Below, piece by piece: positions 43,001 through 50,222 of a DNA stretch of 64,000 bases. The notes under the pieces were generated by a model that was given only the letters and a program-made list of their open reading frames with translations, ran no database searches and had not been told where the DNA came from. The stretch is taken from IMG/VR virus record IMGVR_UViG_3300027985_000661, positions 32,403-96,402 of that record, one strand, 5' to 3'. The DNA is from a virus. Positions within the stretch are counted from its first letter, which is position 1. Each line of letters begins with the position of its first letter. The translations under genes and the position numbers were made by a program.

Positions 43001-44026
43001 CGTACCACTACAGTTTTCACTGCCAGCAATCAGGAGCTGTTTGTGGTCTGGACTATATATTCAATCACCAGCCCAAAGGTCTGTGTCTAGGAGAGTTATT
43101 ATATGCGTCTTTCGCGCTTCCTATGTAATGGATTCTAGAATCTTAACCCATAATGATTGTATCTGCATCTAGTCTCTACGGCTGGAGCATTATCCCCTAT
43201 GCCTCGGTATTACCTCTGACCTAATAATCACCGTAGTGGTTACTACCTCACAATCACATTTATACTTTAGTTTATATCAGCTAAAGTCCCGTGATCAGGT
43301 GCTAACTGTATTAGGTTTTAGGATTTCTTACCAGCTTATTCGTCCTGTTAATCAGACAGGTTATATTTTTACCTTAGTTCAGCTGTGACCGATATTCAGA
43401 TATTTTATTCCGGCAGTTTTTCAGAATATTTAAAAATATATTGATGTTCTCTATTATGCTTTTTATGGTTGCCTGATAGAGATTGTTGTACAGATCTGTA
43501 CTTTACACCTAGTTGTTCTGAAGCTTCTTTTAAAGAATCAAACTCTCCTACATATTCTTCCACTAAACGGTATACTTTTACTTTTTTGTATACGTTTTTA
43601 AATTTCTTATTTCTCCACATTTGTTTAGAGTATTCGGAAATTTTCTTTTTAGTTTCTTCCGTAGGTACATAAGTAGGAAATATTTTTCTATTTATGTTAT
43701 ATTCTGGATTAACTTTATTAATCCATTTTTGCTCTTTTTCTATTAAAAGATTAACATCACATTCTTCAATCATAAAACAACTAAATCCTTCAGAATTTTT
43801 ATTCCAAGAATTTTGTAAATGAGGATTAGAATGTATCCCTCTTTTTAATTGTGATTTATGTTTATGAAGCCTATGATAGACATCTTTAGAACTTCCAATA
43901 TATTTTTTAGAATTATGTAAATTAACTATTACATATATTCCTGATTTTTTCCAAAGGCAACTTTTAATTTTCATATACTAGTTTTATTTTTTATACGAAA
44001 TTATGTGGTTAAAGTTGCGCCTATTC
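43001..44026 (-). mobile_element. Group I intron in DnaB Walker A, with GIY-YIG endonuclease
   Basis: A 1026-nt intron, phase 0. Joining GGA ACA TCC GGT to AGT GGA AAA TCT gives the P-loop GTSGSGKS. The last base is G. P1 pairs exon TCCGGT (44027-44032) with GCCGGA at 43409-43414, about 610 nt away, so the whole endonuclease gene sits in the P1 loop. P7 strands are GAGACTAG (43169-43176) and ATATAGTCC (43050-43058), read on the minus strand. Its core differs more from the other three introns. Confidence 0.88.
43405..43974 (-). CDS. GIY-YIG homing endonuclease
   Basis: A 189-residue protein. The catalytic domain is at the N-terminus: GIYVIVNLHNSKKYIGSSKD (GIY...YIG, residues about 12-31), R at VYHRLHKHKSQL, and a downstream Glu in CFMIEECD. 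The C-terminal part (VYRLVEEYVGEFDSLKEASEQ, then LGVKYRSVQQSLSG) is a NUMOD1-like helix-turn-helix DNA-binding tail. The last three codons (Leu-Pro-Glu) form the intron's internal guide sequence, so protein end and ribozyme overlap. Confidence 0.9.
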   Translation of the reverse strand: MKIKSCLWKKSGIYVIVNLHNSKKYIGSSKDVYHRLHKHKSQLKRGIHSNPHLQNSWNKNSEGFSCFMIEECDVNLLIEKEQKWINKVNPEYNINRKIFPTYVPTEETKKKISEYSKQMWRNKKFKNVYKKVKVYRLVEEYVGEFDSLKEASEQLGVKYRSVQQSLSGNHKKHNREHQYIFKYSEKLPE

Positions 44027-44218
44027 ACCGGATGTTCCAGCAATAGTATATATGGCATTAGGCTCAATGCCTCCCATGCAAAGATTGTTAAATTTGTTCC
44101 ATCTTGTTTTTAAAGATTTTATTTCGCCTTTTTTACGAAGGTGTATATAATCTTTAATTTCATTTGCCGCTTGGCTAATATGAATAAATTCCAATGGTTT
44201 AACAAAGCTCTGTTCCAT
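44027..44218 (-). CDS. dnaB: DnaB-type replicative helicase, exon 1
   Basis: This exon encodes residues 1-64, MEQSFVKPLEFIHISQAAN through IYTIAGTSG. Unspliced it would end after one more Glu codon at TAG. It overlaps the end of the upstream gene by 20 nt. The spliced protein of 322 residues is shorter than bacterial DnaB (~470) because the N-terminal domain is missing; phage forms with only the helicase core are known. Confidence 0.85.
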
Positions 44219-44753
44219 ATCCTAAATTTGTTTCAACTATGCTTTCTTTGGTATCATTTAGTTTCTCTCCCCATTCTGTCCAGCCTTCGCTGTCTAGCCA
44301 ATTAGGGAGTCTTTTCATCCATCCTAAAGTACCATTTCTAGTACGTTCTTGAACTTCAAATTTTAAACAAGATAATATATAATCATGAATATCTTTCCTA
44401 TTTCTAGTAAGTCTCATGTACTTTCTCTTGCTTTTTGTTTTGCTTATTCTTAGGTAATCCTTACTACCGTCTTTTCTTATAACACTTATTGGAAAGTTAG
44501 ATATAAGTTCTTCGAAAGAATCTTTGTCCTTTAAGGATTCTAGTATGCTTTCTTCGATAGTATATTTATTTTTATTAGTTGTTAGAATACCATTTTTTAC
44601 TAACTCTTCTAAATCAAAAGTAGGGTCTGAATTAAATCTTCCAAATTCTTTTTTAATTCCGGCAACCCCTTTACCCTCTATTATAAGTGTTAATATATAA
44701 AACTGATTTGGTGTTACTTTTTGGTTTCTTAAAAAATCTAATTTTATTTCCAT
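44199..44753 (-). CDS. Winged-helix-like protein upstream of DnaB
   Basis: A 184-residue protein. The N-terminal 75 residues (TPNQFYILTLIIEGKGVAG...DLEELVKNGILTTNKNKYTI) read like a winged helix-turn-helix. The C-terminal part is basic and ends in a Trp-rich segment (WLDSEGWTEWGEKL). It lies between PolA and DnaB and overlaps DnaB, so a replication-initiation or helicase-loading role is plausible but unproven. Confidence 0.6.
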   Translation of the reverse strand: MEIKLDFLRNQKVTPNQFYILTLIIEGKGVAGIKKEFGRFNSDPTFDLEELVKNGILTTNKNKYTIEESILESLKDKDSFEELISNFPISVIRKDGSKDYLRISKTKSKRKYMRLTRNRKDIHDYILSCLKFEVQERTRNGTLGWMKRLPNWLDSEGWTEWGEKLNDTKESIVETNLGYGTELC

Positions 44754-44826
44754 ATAAGAACTTTTAATATAGTTCTGAAATATGTATGAAATAAATTAGC
44801 CAGCTCTGATATTAATATTCATTTCT

Positions 44827-44970
44827 TTAATGACCCCAAACTTTGCCAACTACAGGTTCTGTAATCATAGGAATAGAGGTGAAAAAATATTTCCCTGCTT
44901 TTTCCATTGCCCATTTTAGGATTTTTTTCGCTTCTTCTGCATACTCAGATAGCGCTTCTAAAACAATTTC
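44827..44970 (-). CDS. polA: Family A DNA polymerase, exon 3
   Basis: The final 47 codons, EIVLEALSEYAEEAKKILKW to the end KVWGH, then TAA. The exon supplies the catalytic Glu of motif C (VHDE) and the C-terminal helices. It has no start codon of its own and too few codons for routine gene calling. The ending (ITEPVVGKVWGH) matches the family A pattern in which the chain ends in W-x-H or similar. Confidence 0.88.
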   Translation of the reverse strand, partial: EIVLEALSEYAEEAKKILKWAMEKAGKYFFTSIPMITEPVVGKVWGH

Positions 44971-45854
44971 CAAATATGTTACGAATATACCGATTCCGTA
45001 TACTCTCTTATAATTTCTTATAAGTTCGGACTATATCTTATAAAGTAATTTTAGCAAATAATTTACCTAATTGCATATTGCTGTATACTTTATCAGTGCT
45101 TTTCAACTTCTCTTGAAGCTTACTCCATTTAAGGATAGTCTCTGAACTCCATAATTTATATTTAAAACAATTTAATGGATAGGTAGAAAGTATTTTATTT
45201 ATCTCGTAGGCTCCGTCATATTTACCTATTCTTAGATAATAAAACACTCTTCCATCTTTTTTTGTTTCTTTTGTTACTTTAGCTTTTATATTATATTTTA
45301 ATAAAAAATTAGCGATTATTTCGTTTTCTTTTTTTGAAAATTTATGTGTATTTAAATTATAAAATAATTTAGTTTTATGTAAACTTCCATCATCATAAAA
45401 CCACAATGCTAATCCTAAAGTACTTAAAAGATTTAATTTAGATTTTAAATCTAAATTTGCTATTTTAGTTATACTTTTATTTCTTTTAGTTGATAGTGTA
45501 TATATAGGTTTTTGTTTATATCCATTTTTAGAAATAAATCCTATATTAAAACTTAAATCTTCTAATAATAGTTTTTTAAATTCTAAGTATTCTTTATGTA
45601 TGCAATTTGTACTCATTAAATAATTATGAGTTTCTTTTTTTCTATATAAATTACCATCTCCTAAAGTAGATGAAAGTATAACTTGTAATTGTTTTTCATT
45701 TAAATTATAAAGCTGCTGATTGTCCATTTTAAAGTAATTTAATTTACTTATTATACGTAAAATTATTACATAAGTTACATGACAGTAGTGTACTTAGTAT
45801 TTACGTCTTTAGGAGTTTCCAGCAATTAACACTGTTTTAACACAACAAAATTTT
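44971..45854 (-). mobile_element. Group I intron in PolA motif C, with LAGLIDADG endonuclease
   Basis: An 884-nt intron, phase 0, between GTG GTG CAC GAT and GAA ATT GTT, restoring VVHDEIV. P1 pairs exon CACGAT with guide GTTGTG (45841-45846), with U.G at the splice site. The last base is G (44971). Core: TTAATTGCTGGAAACTCC, CAATCAGCAGC (P4), AGAGACTA (about 45136-45143) and GATATAGTCC (45028-45037) as P7 strands. The core is nearly the same as that of the RNAP intron. Confidence 0.88.
45038..45727 (-). CDS. LAGLIDADG homing endonuclease
   Basis: A 229-residue protein of the LAGLIDADG_2 (RNA-like mobile) type: LQVILSSTLGDGNLYRK as the first acidic motif (about 14-30) and LGLALWFYDDGSLHK as the second (about 105-119). 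ATG lies inside the conserved P4 sequence (codons 2-5 are read from GACAATCAGCAG), and the stop codon abuts the P7 3' strand. The gene therefore covers most of the ribozyme core. Confidence 0.9.
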   Translation of the reverse strand: MDNQQLYNLNEKQLQVILSSTLGDGNLYRKKETHNYLMSTNCIHKEYLEFKKLLLEDLSFNIGFISKNGYKQKPIYTLSTKRNKSITKIANLDLKSKLNLLSTLGLALWFYDDGSLHKTKLFYNLNTHKFSKKENEIIANFLLKYNIKAKVTKETKKDGRVFYYLRIGKYDGAYEINKILSTYPLNCFKYKLWSSETILKWSKLQEKLKSTDKVYSNMQLGKLFAKITL

Positions 45855-45968
45855 ATCGTGCACCACAATTACTATTTTAATAGGAGAGTTAAGAGTAGGG
45901 GGAAATCCTAAATCTTTTATGCGCTTTTTAATTAAAATTAAGGCAATTTTAGTCATATCCCCAGCTGT
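45855..45968 (-). CDS. polA: Family A DNA polymerase, exon 2 (38-codon exon)
   Basis: A 114-nt exon between two introns, with no start codon. It encodes TAGDMTKIALILIKKRIKDL through SPIKIVIVVHD. The first part continues the helix after GMNTPIQG (bacterial Pol I: APIQGTAADIIK). The last residues are the first three of motif C, V-H-D. Both junctions are phase 0. Confidence 0.9.
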
Positions 45969-46748
45969 CAATATGTTATCGTAAAGGCTCTTTATCCTTT
46001 ACTTCTACAGATTTATTATTCTCTGTAGTTCGGACTATATCTTCAAATGATTCTATATAGTTAAATATATTATGTGCAAATTTTTCAAGTTCACTGAAAT
46101 CAGCGTCGTTTTTCATTGTGTTTGCTTTTTTAGATATAACTCTTACATTTCCTGGAACATAACCTAATTCAGGTTTTATCCTATCTAAAGTAGGAGAATA
46201 TCTATCTTTATCAAATTTAACTATTAAAATAGGGCAATATTTTGGAATTATTATATCTTTCAATTCAAGTTCAAATTTAATTTTTTTTCTTTTTGCTCTT
46301 GATTTTGTAGAATATAACAGTCTTCCTTCTATATTACTCCAGTAACTTTTTTTCTTTTGTTCAGAGATTTTTTTACGATGTTCTAGATTATTAGCCCTGC
46401 GTTCTCGCCTTTTACGATTACGCTCATCTTTATTTTTATCTCTTATTTTTTTAGCTATTTCTTTTTTACATTTAATGCAATAATGATCATAGCCTAGAGG
46501 TTGCGCTTTATTTTTATAAAATTCACTATCCCCTTTTTCTTGCTTACATTTACAACATATTTTCATATATTCATGTACATACCTTTTATTTAAAAGTTAC
46601 TGACATTTGCCATGCGCTCGTGGGTTTTCATATTCTGTTCTAGAACGTATAACCTAGTCTCTGAACCTTTATAGTATCCCTACTATACTTGGCTGCTGAT
46701 CGACATTTCAGTTTTCCAGCAATTCACATGGTTTAGACAGGGCCGCTG
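45969..46748 (-). mobile_element. Group I intron in PolA QG motif, with zinc-finger HNH endonuclease
   Basis: A 780-nt intron, phase 0, between CAG GGT and ACA GCT, restoring GMNTPIQGTAGDM. P1 pairs exon ACAGGGT with guide GCCCTGT (46737-46743), seven pairs including U.G. The last base is G (45969). Core: AATTGCTGGAAAACTG, GATCAGCAGCC (P4), CAGAGACTAG (46654-46663) and GATATAGTCC (about 46032-46041) as P7. The endonuclease gene begins after the P7 5' strand, in the P8 position. Confidence 0.9.
45976..46566 (-). CDS. HNH homing endonuclease with zinc-binding N-terminus
   Basis: A 196-residue protein. N-terminal CCKCKQEKGDSEFYKN and YCIKCKK form a Cys4 zinc site (about residues 4-35). A basic linker follows (DERNRKRRERRANNLEHR). 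The HNH/Endo VII-like core is KYCPILIV, SPTLDRIKPELGYVPGNVRV and ISKKANTMKNDA. The C-terminal codons (EDIVRT) run through the P7 3' strand, and the stop lies 7 nt before the 3' splice site. Confidence 0.88.
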   Translation of the reverse strand: MKICCKCKQEKGDSEFYKNKAQPLGYDHYCIKCKKEIAKKIRDKNKDERNRKRRERRANNLEHRKKISEQKKKSYWSNIEGRLLYSTKSRAKRKKIKFELELKDIIIPKYCPILIVKFDKDRYSPTLDRIKPELGYVPGNVRVISKKANTMKNDADFSELEKFAHNIFNYIESFEDIVRTTENNKSVEVKDKEPLR

Positions 46749-48461
46749 ACCCTGTATAGGGGTATTCATCCCTTTTCTTTCAATACTTCCTTTTAATTTT
46801 CCTATTTTGCTTCTATCTTCTTTAGATAGAGACCAGTAATCTTTGGATTTTAATTTTTTATATTCTTCGTATTCTGGGATCCAACGTATACGATTTGTAA
46901 TTGGATTTGTCCGTATAACTCCATCTGTAATAGCTTTCTTTTTATTATTGTTAAAAAGTGTTTTTAAAGTTGGAAATCCCTCGTAAAAAGATTGAATTAG
47001 CTTCTCAGCTTCATCTATTGTTATTTTTAATGTTTTAGATAAGGTAAATGCACTTCCCCCAAATGAAATCATAAAGTTAAGTATTTTACCTTTTTGCCTA
47101 TACTCTTCGTTTTCTGTTTTAGAAACTTTAAATTCTCTTCCGAAAGCAGCCGAGAACATTTTTGTAGCGACGAAACTATGCACATCTCCGTCTCCGTTAT
47201 TAAAGAAATTAATATAATCGTCATCCTTTGCAAAGGCAGCCATTATTCTACCTTCTTGGTTAGCATAATCCGCAGTAATTAAGTCTTTTCCTTCAGGGGC
47301 TATAAAAGCTCCTCTAAACTCATCTCCGGCGGGTATTTGCTGCATATTTGGATTTCGACTACTTACTCTACCTGTATTAACAATTTGGTTAAAGTAAGTT
47401 CGCAATCTACTATCATTACTTATGTGTTTGTTAAGAAATTTCTCACCAAAAGAACTAATAATTTTAGATTCTACTCTAAACTGAATTAATTTTTCTACAA
47501 AAGGCGGCCTTTCATCAAGCATTTCGAGGGCCGGTGTTCCTGAACTAGGTTTGCCATCCTTGTCTTCAGGGTAAATTTTAAATGTATTTGTAAGTATTTT
47601 GTAAACTTGTATATCACTATTCCAGTTTACATTGGTAAGCCTTTCTTTAACTAAATCTGAAAATAAATTTAATTGAAAAGCTTGTTTTTTATATTTTGGA
47701 TCTTTAGCGATTAGTAATTCATCTAATTCTAATAATGTATTTTTTAAATTAGATTTGTATTTTATATGTGTATTTAACCATTTTTTTTTATCTATATAAA
47801 ATCCATTATACTCTATATCGCCTAGTACTAAGACAGTAGCATTTTCAAGATTTACAACTTTTGTTAAATTATATTTATTAATTAACTTTAATTGCGTTTC
47901 CCTTATTTCTAAGGGGTACCTTACGTCTAATGCCCCATATTTAATTTGTTCGTAAGTAAAAGGTTTACTTCCCCATGTTGAAAATTCCTCTCTTACAGTT
48001 TTACTAAGTGTTTTATCAAAATAGTATTTATATACGCCCGCTAAAGAATATCTTTTTTCTTTTACTATTTGGGCTGTAGAATATCTACCATTATGTATAA
48101 CCCTATCTATTACCATTGTATCGTAAACATTATTTAAAAATATGTTATATTTTTTTAACATATTGTAATCAAATTTAATGTTGTGCCCTACAAAAGTAAT
48201 ATCTTTACATTCTAGAAATTCTTTTAAAATAGAAAAATCGAAACCTCTAGTATCTATTACAATTTCGTTTATTCCGTTACCTAATTGAAGCATTACAATA
48301 TCGTTAATAAATGGGTTAAGTCCATTTGTTTCACAATCTAATGCAATTATATTAGTATTACGAAAAGAATTTATAATATCAAGAAGTTCCGATTTATTAA
48401 TATATTCTATTTCTATTTCTTTTTCCAGAAAATTAGTTTGTTGGCTAAAGTAATATACCAT
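46749..48461 (-). CDS. polA: Family A DNA polymerase with 3'-5' exonuclease, exon 1
   Basis: The first 571 codons of a 656-residue enzyme (joined to 45855-45968 and 44827-44970). Exonuclease: Exo I IIALDCETNGLN (D42, E44), Exo II FVGHNIKFDYNML, Exo III YGALDVRYPLE. Polymerase: motif A ITADYANQEGRIMAAF, motif B KILNFMISFGGSAFTLS, then GMNTPIQG at the exon end. Unspliced, translation adds 21 intron-encoded residues and stops before motif C, giving an inactive product. The start overlaps the upstream small gene by 49 nt. Confidence 0.92.
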
Positions 48462-48721
48462 ACATTTTTTCTTTCTATTTCTAAAACTTCTATATTAAAG
48501 AATGTTTTTTGTTTTGAAAATTTAGAAATAAATATGGAATGTTTCTTTATATTAGGTTTTATTAAAAGTCCTAAGTTTTCTATAAAAATATGATACGGGG
48601 AATTAAGAATTATTTCTCCCTCTTTTTCAGTTTGTTTATTAGTTATTAAATATAATTTAATTTTATTATCAATTTTAAGAGTTACTTTATCCCCGCATTG
48701 AAGTGCGAGTTTACGTTTCAT
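48413..48721 (-). CDS. Hypothetical protein preceding PolA
   Basis: A 102-residue basic protein, probably beta-rich (GDKVTLKIDNKIKLYLITNK, then NSPYHIFIENLGLLIK). It overlaps the DNA polymerase start by 49 nt, so the two are likely translated together. No known domain. Confidence 0.55.
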   Translation of the reverse strand: MKRKLALQCGDKVTLKIDNKIKLYLITNKQTEKEGEIILNSPYHIFIENLGLLIKPNIKKHSIFISKFSKQKTFFNIEVLEIERKNVWYITLANKLIFWKKK

Positions 48722-48733
48722 TTTTTTAAAATT

Positions 48734-49267
48734 TTAAACTATATAAAGTTTTATTTCGACTTCTATAGTTTTATTATACTCTTTCCGGTAATTGTCATGG
48801 TATTTATGAATTTCTTTATTTTTAGAAATATCTTCTTTTAAGGATTTCACCATGTTTTTGTAATCCTCTGAGTTGAAACTTTCGTATTTTTTAATTAAGT
48901 TCAAAATAAGAGCATTTTGTTCTTTAATATCCCCTAATTGATAAATTGACCCATTAATTCCGGTAATTTTTTCTGATTCTGCTGTTCCTGCATTTGCGAT
49001 AGCCATTAGTTGTTTAATTACAGTAGAATTCGCATACAAGGCTTCTAATTTAGCTAATGTCATTAGAATATCATCGCTGCTCAAGTTACTGGCCCCCATA
49101 AGGATTCCTTTATAACTTTTAATTTTATTTATTGTTCTTGTTTTAAGATTTACTAAACCTTTTAAGGAGCATTTCTTGGTAACTGTTTTAAAGTTTTCAA
49201 GTTTAGTAGAATTTATAATTACAGCTCCTTTTTTAATTTTATTATTAATTGAGTTATTATTCAACAT
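48734..49267 (-). CDS. Hypothetical helical protein
   Basis: A 177-residue protein, Asn/Lys-rich, mostly helical, with no recognised motif. It overlaps the end of the M23 peptidase gene by 11 nt and lies 12 nt before the 102-residue gene upstream of PolA. Confidence 0.5.
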   Translation of the reverse strand: MLNNNSINNKIKKGAVIINSTKLENFKTVTKKCSLKGLVNLKTRTINKIKSYKGILMGASNLSSDDILMTLAKLEALYANSTVIKQLMAIANAGTAESEKITGINGSIYQLGDIKEQNALILNLIKKYESFNSEDYKNMVKSLKEDISKNKEIHKYHDNYRKEYNKTIEVEIKLYIV

Positions 49268-49901
49268 GTTTTCTGAGATTTTTTTGATTTAACATTTTTG
49301 AAATTAATTTATCCTTTTTGTTTTCTAAATCTAATAAACATAAAGGATTTATTGGAATATTGTCTATGCGTACTTCATAATGTAAATGAGGTCCTGTAGA
49401 CCATCCTGTGTTGCCTAGTGTCCCAATAGTATCATTAATTGTTACTTTTTGCCCTTTTACTATGTTAATATGTTGTAAATGAGCATAGTAGCTTTCAATT
49501 CCTTTCCCATGATTTATTATAATCAAGTTTCCGAAACTGAATGACTTTTTTACCTCTTTTATTACTCCAGTCGCAGCAGGATAAATAGGAGTCCCTATGT
49601 TACCTGAGAAATCTATTCCATTGTGGGATGATTTTATTTTTAAAACTGGATGTATTTCTCTAATACCGTAATATTCACTTATTCTTTTTATTCCTTCTTT
49701 ATCTACAGGTAGACAAATAGGTATATTCTTAGTTTTAATATTGTATTTATTTTTAAGAATGTTAAAAGACAATGAATAGACATTGAAAGCTTCTATTGTA
49801 GAAATTTCCGCTTTTTTAAATGATTTTGAAATTGGTTTAGAAGAATTTAAATTTATTGATGCGGTTAAAAATAGTAAAAAAGCTACAAATAACTTTTTCA
49901 T
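49257..49901 (-). CDS. Secreted M23 (LytM-type) metallo-endopeptidase
   Basis: I start at the ATG of MKKLFVAFLLFLTASINLNS, which opens a signal peptide; an upstream in-frame GTG would place seven residues before it. The mature part has the M23 zinc motifs HNGIDFSG (H and D ligands) and GPHLHYEV (H-x-H), with IGTPIYPAATGVIKEV and SYYAHLQH between them. M23 enzymes cut peptide cross-links of peptidoglycan. As a phage protein it is a candidate exported endolysin or entry enzyme. Confidence 0.85.
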   Translation of the reverse strand: MKKLFVAFLLFLTASINLNSSKPISKSFKKAEISTIEAFNVYSLSFNILKNKYNIKTKNIPICLPVDKEGIKRISEYYGIREIHPVLKIKSSHNGIDFSGNIGTPIYPAATGVIKEVKKSFSFGNLIIINHGKGIESYYAHLQHINIVKGQKVTINDTIGTLGNTGWSTGPHLHYEVRIDNIPINPLCLLDLENKKDKLISKMLNQKNLRKHVE

Positions 49902-50006
49902 ATGAATTATTTTAGTTAACACTGGTGTATTTCATTTGTCAACGTTTTGAACAAGTATATACACATAAACTTAATTTTACGATAAATTATATTCAAAGTT
50001 ACGGAG
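49902..50006 (-). other. Gene-free leader of the M23 gene
   Basis: This stretch lies between the M23 start and the tRNA-like element at 50007-50084. It is AT-rich and I see no coding frame or strong hairpin. With 50085-50222 it forms a gap of about 320 nt without a gene. The upstream half has a few GC-rich words but no clear structure. Confidence 0.4.
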
Positions 50007-50084
50007 TCGGGAGACAGGGCACGACCCCTGCATCTTTAACATTTGATTTATGTATGCTAATGTAGATCATTTCTACTTCTCCCG
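50007..50084 (-). ncRNA. tRNA-like element with oversized anticodon loop
   Basis: 78 nt on the minus strand. Acceptor CGGGAGA/TCTCCCG is a perfect 7-bp helix. T-arm CAGGG-GTCGTG-CCCTG, D-arm TAGA-AATGA-TCTA, and an ACATT/AATGT stem enclose about 15 nt where a 7-nt anticodon loop is expected. It could be a degenerate tRNA, a misfolded real tRNA, or an RNase P/Z processing signal. No anticodon can be named. Confidence 0.5.
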
Positions 50085-50222
50085 TTAAAATAAAAATACA
50101 ATGGATTTTGAAATGTATGTGCTATTCGGTATACGCCACCTTCCTTTCTTTACATTTTCCTACATGACTTTAATCCTAAGTTCACCTCTTTTGTTAAAGC
50201 AATGAGGCCAACTGCTGATAGT

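Noticed and set aside
42224-48461. Inteins in DnaB or PolA
   Set aside because: The interruptions contain stop codons at the exon borders and no Hint-domain motifs; group I splice signals explain them.
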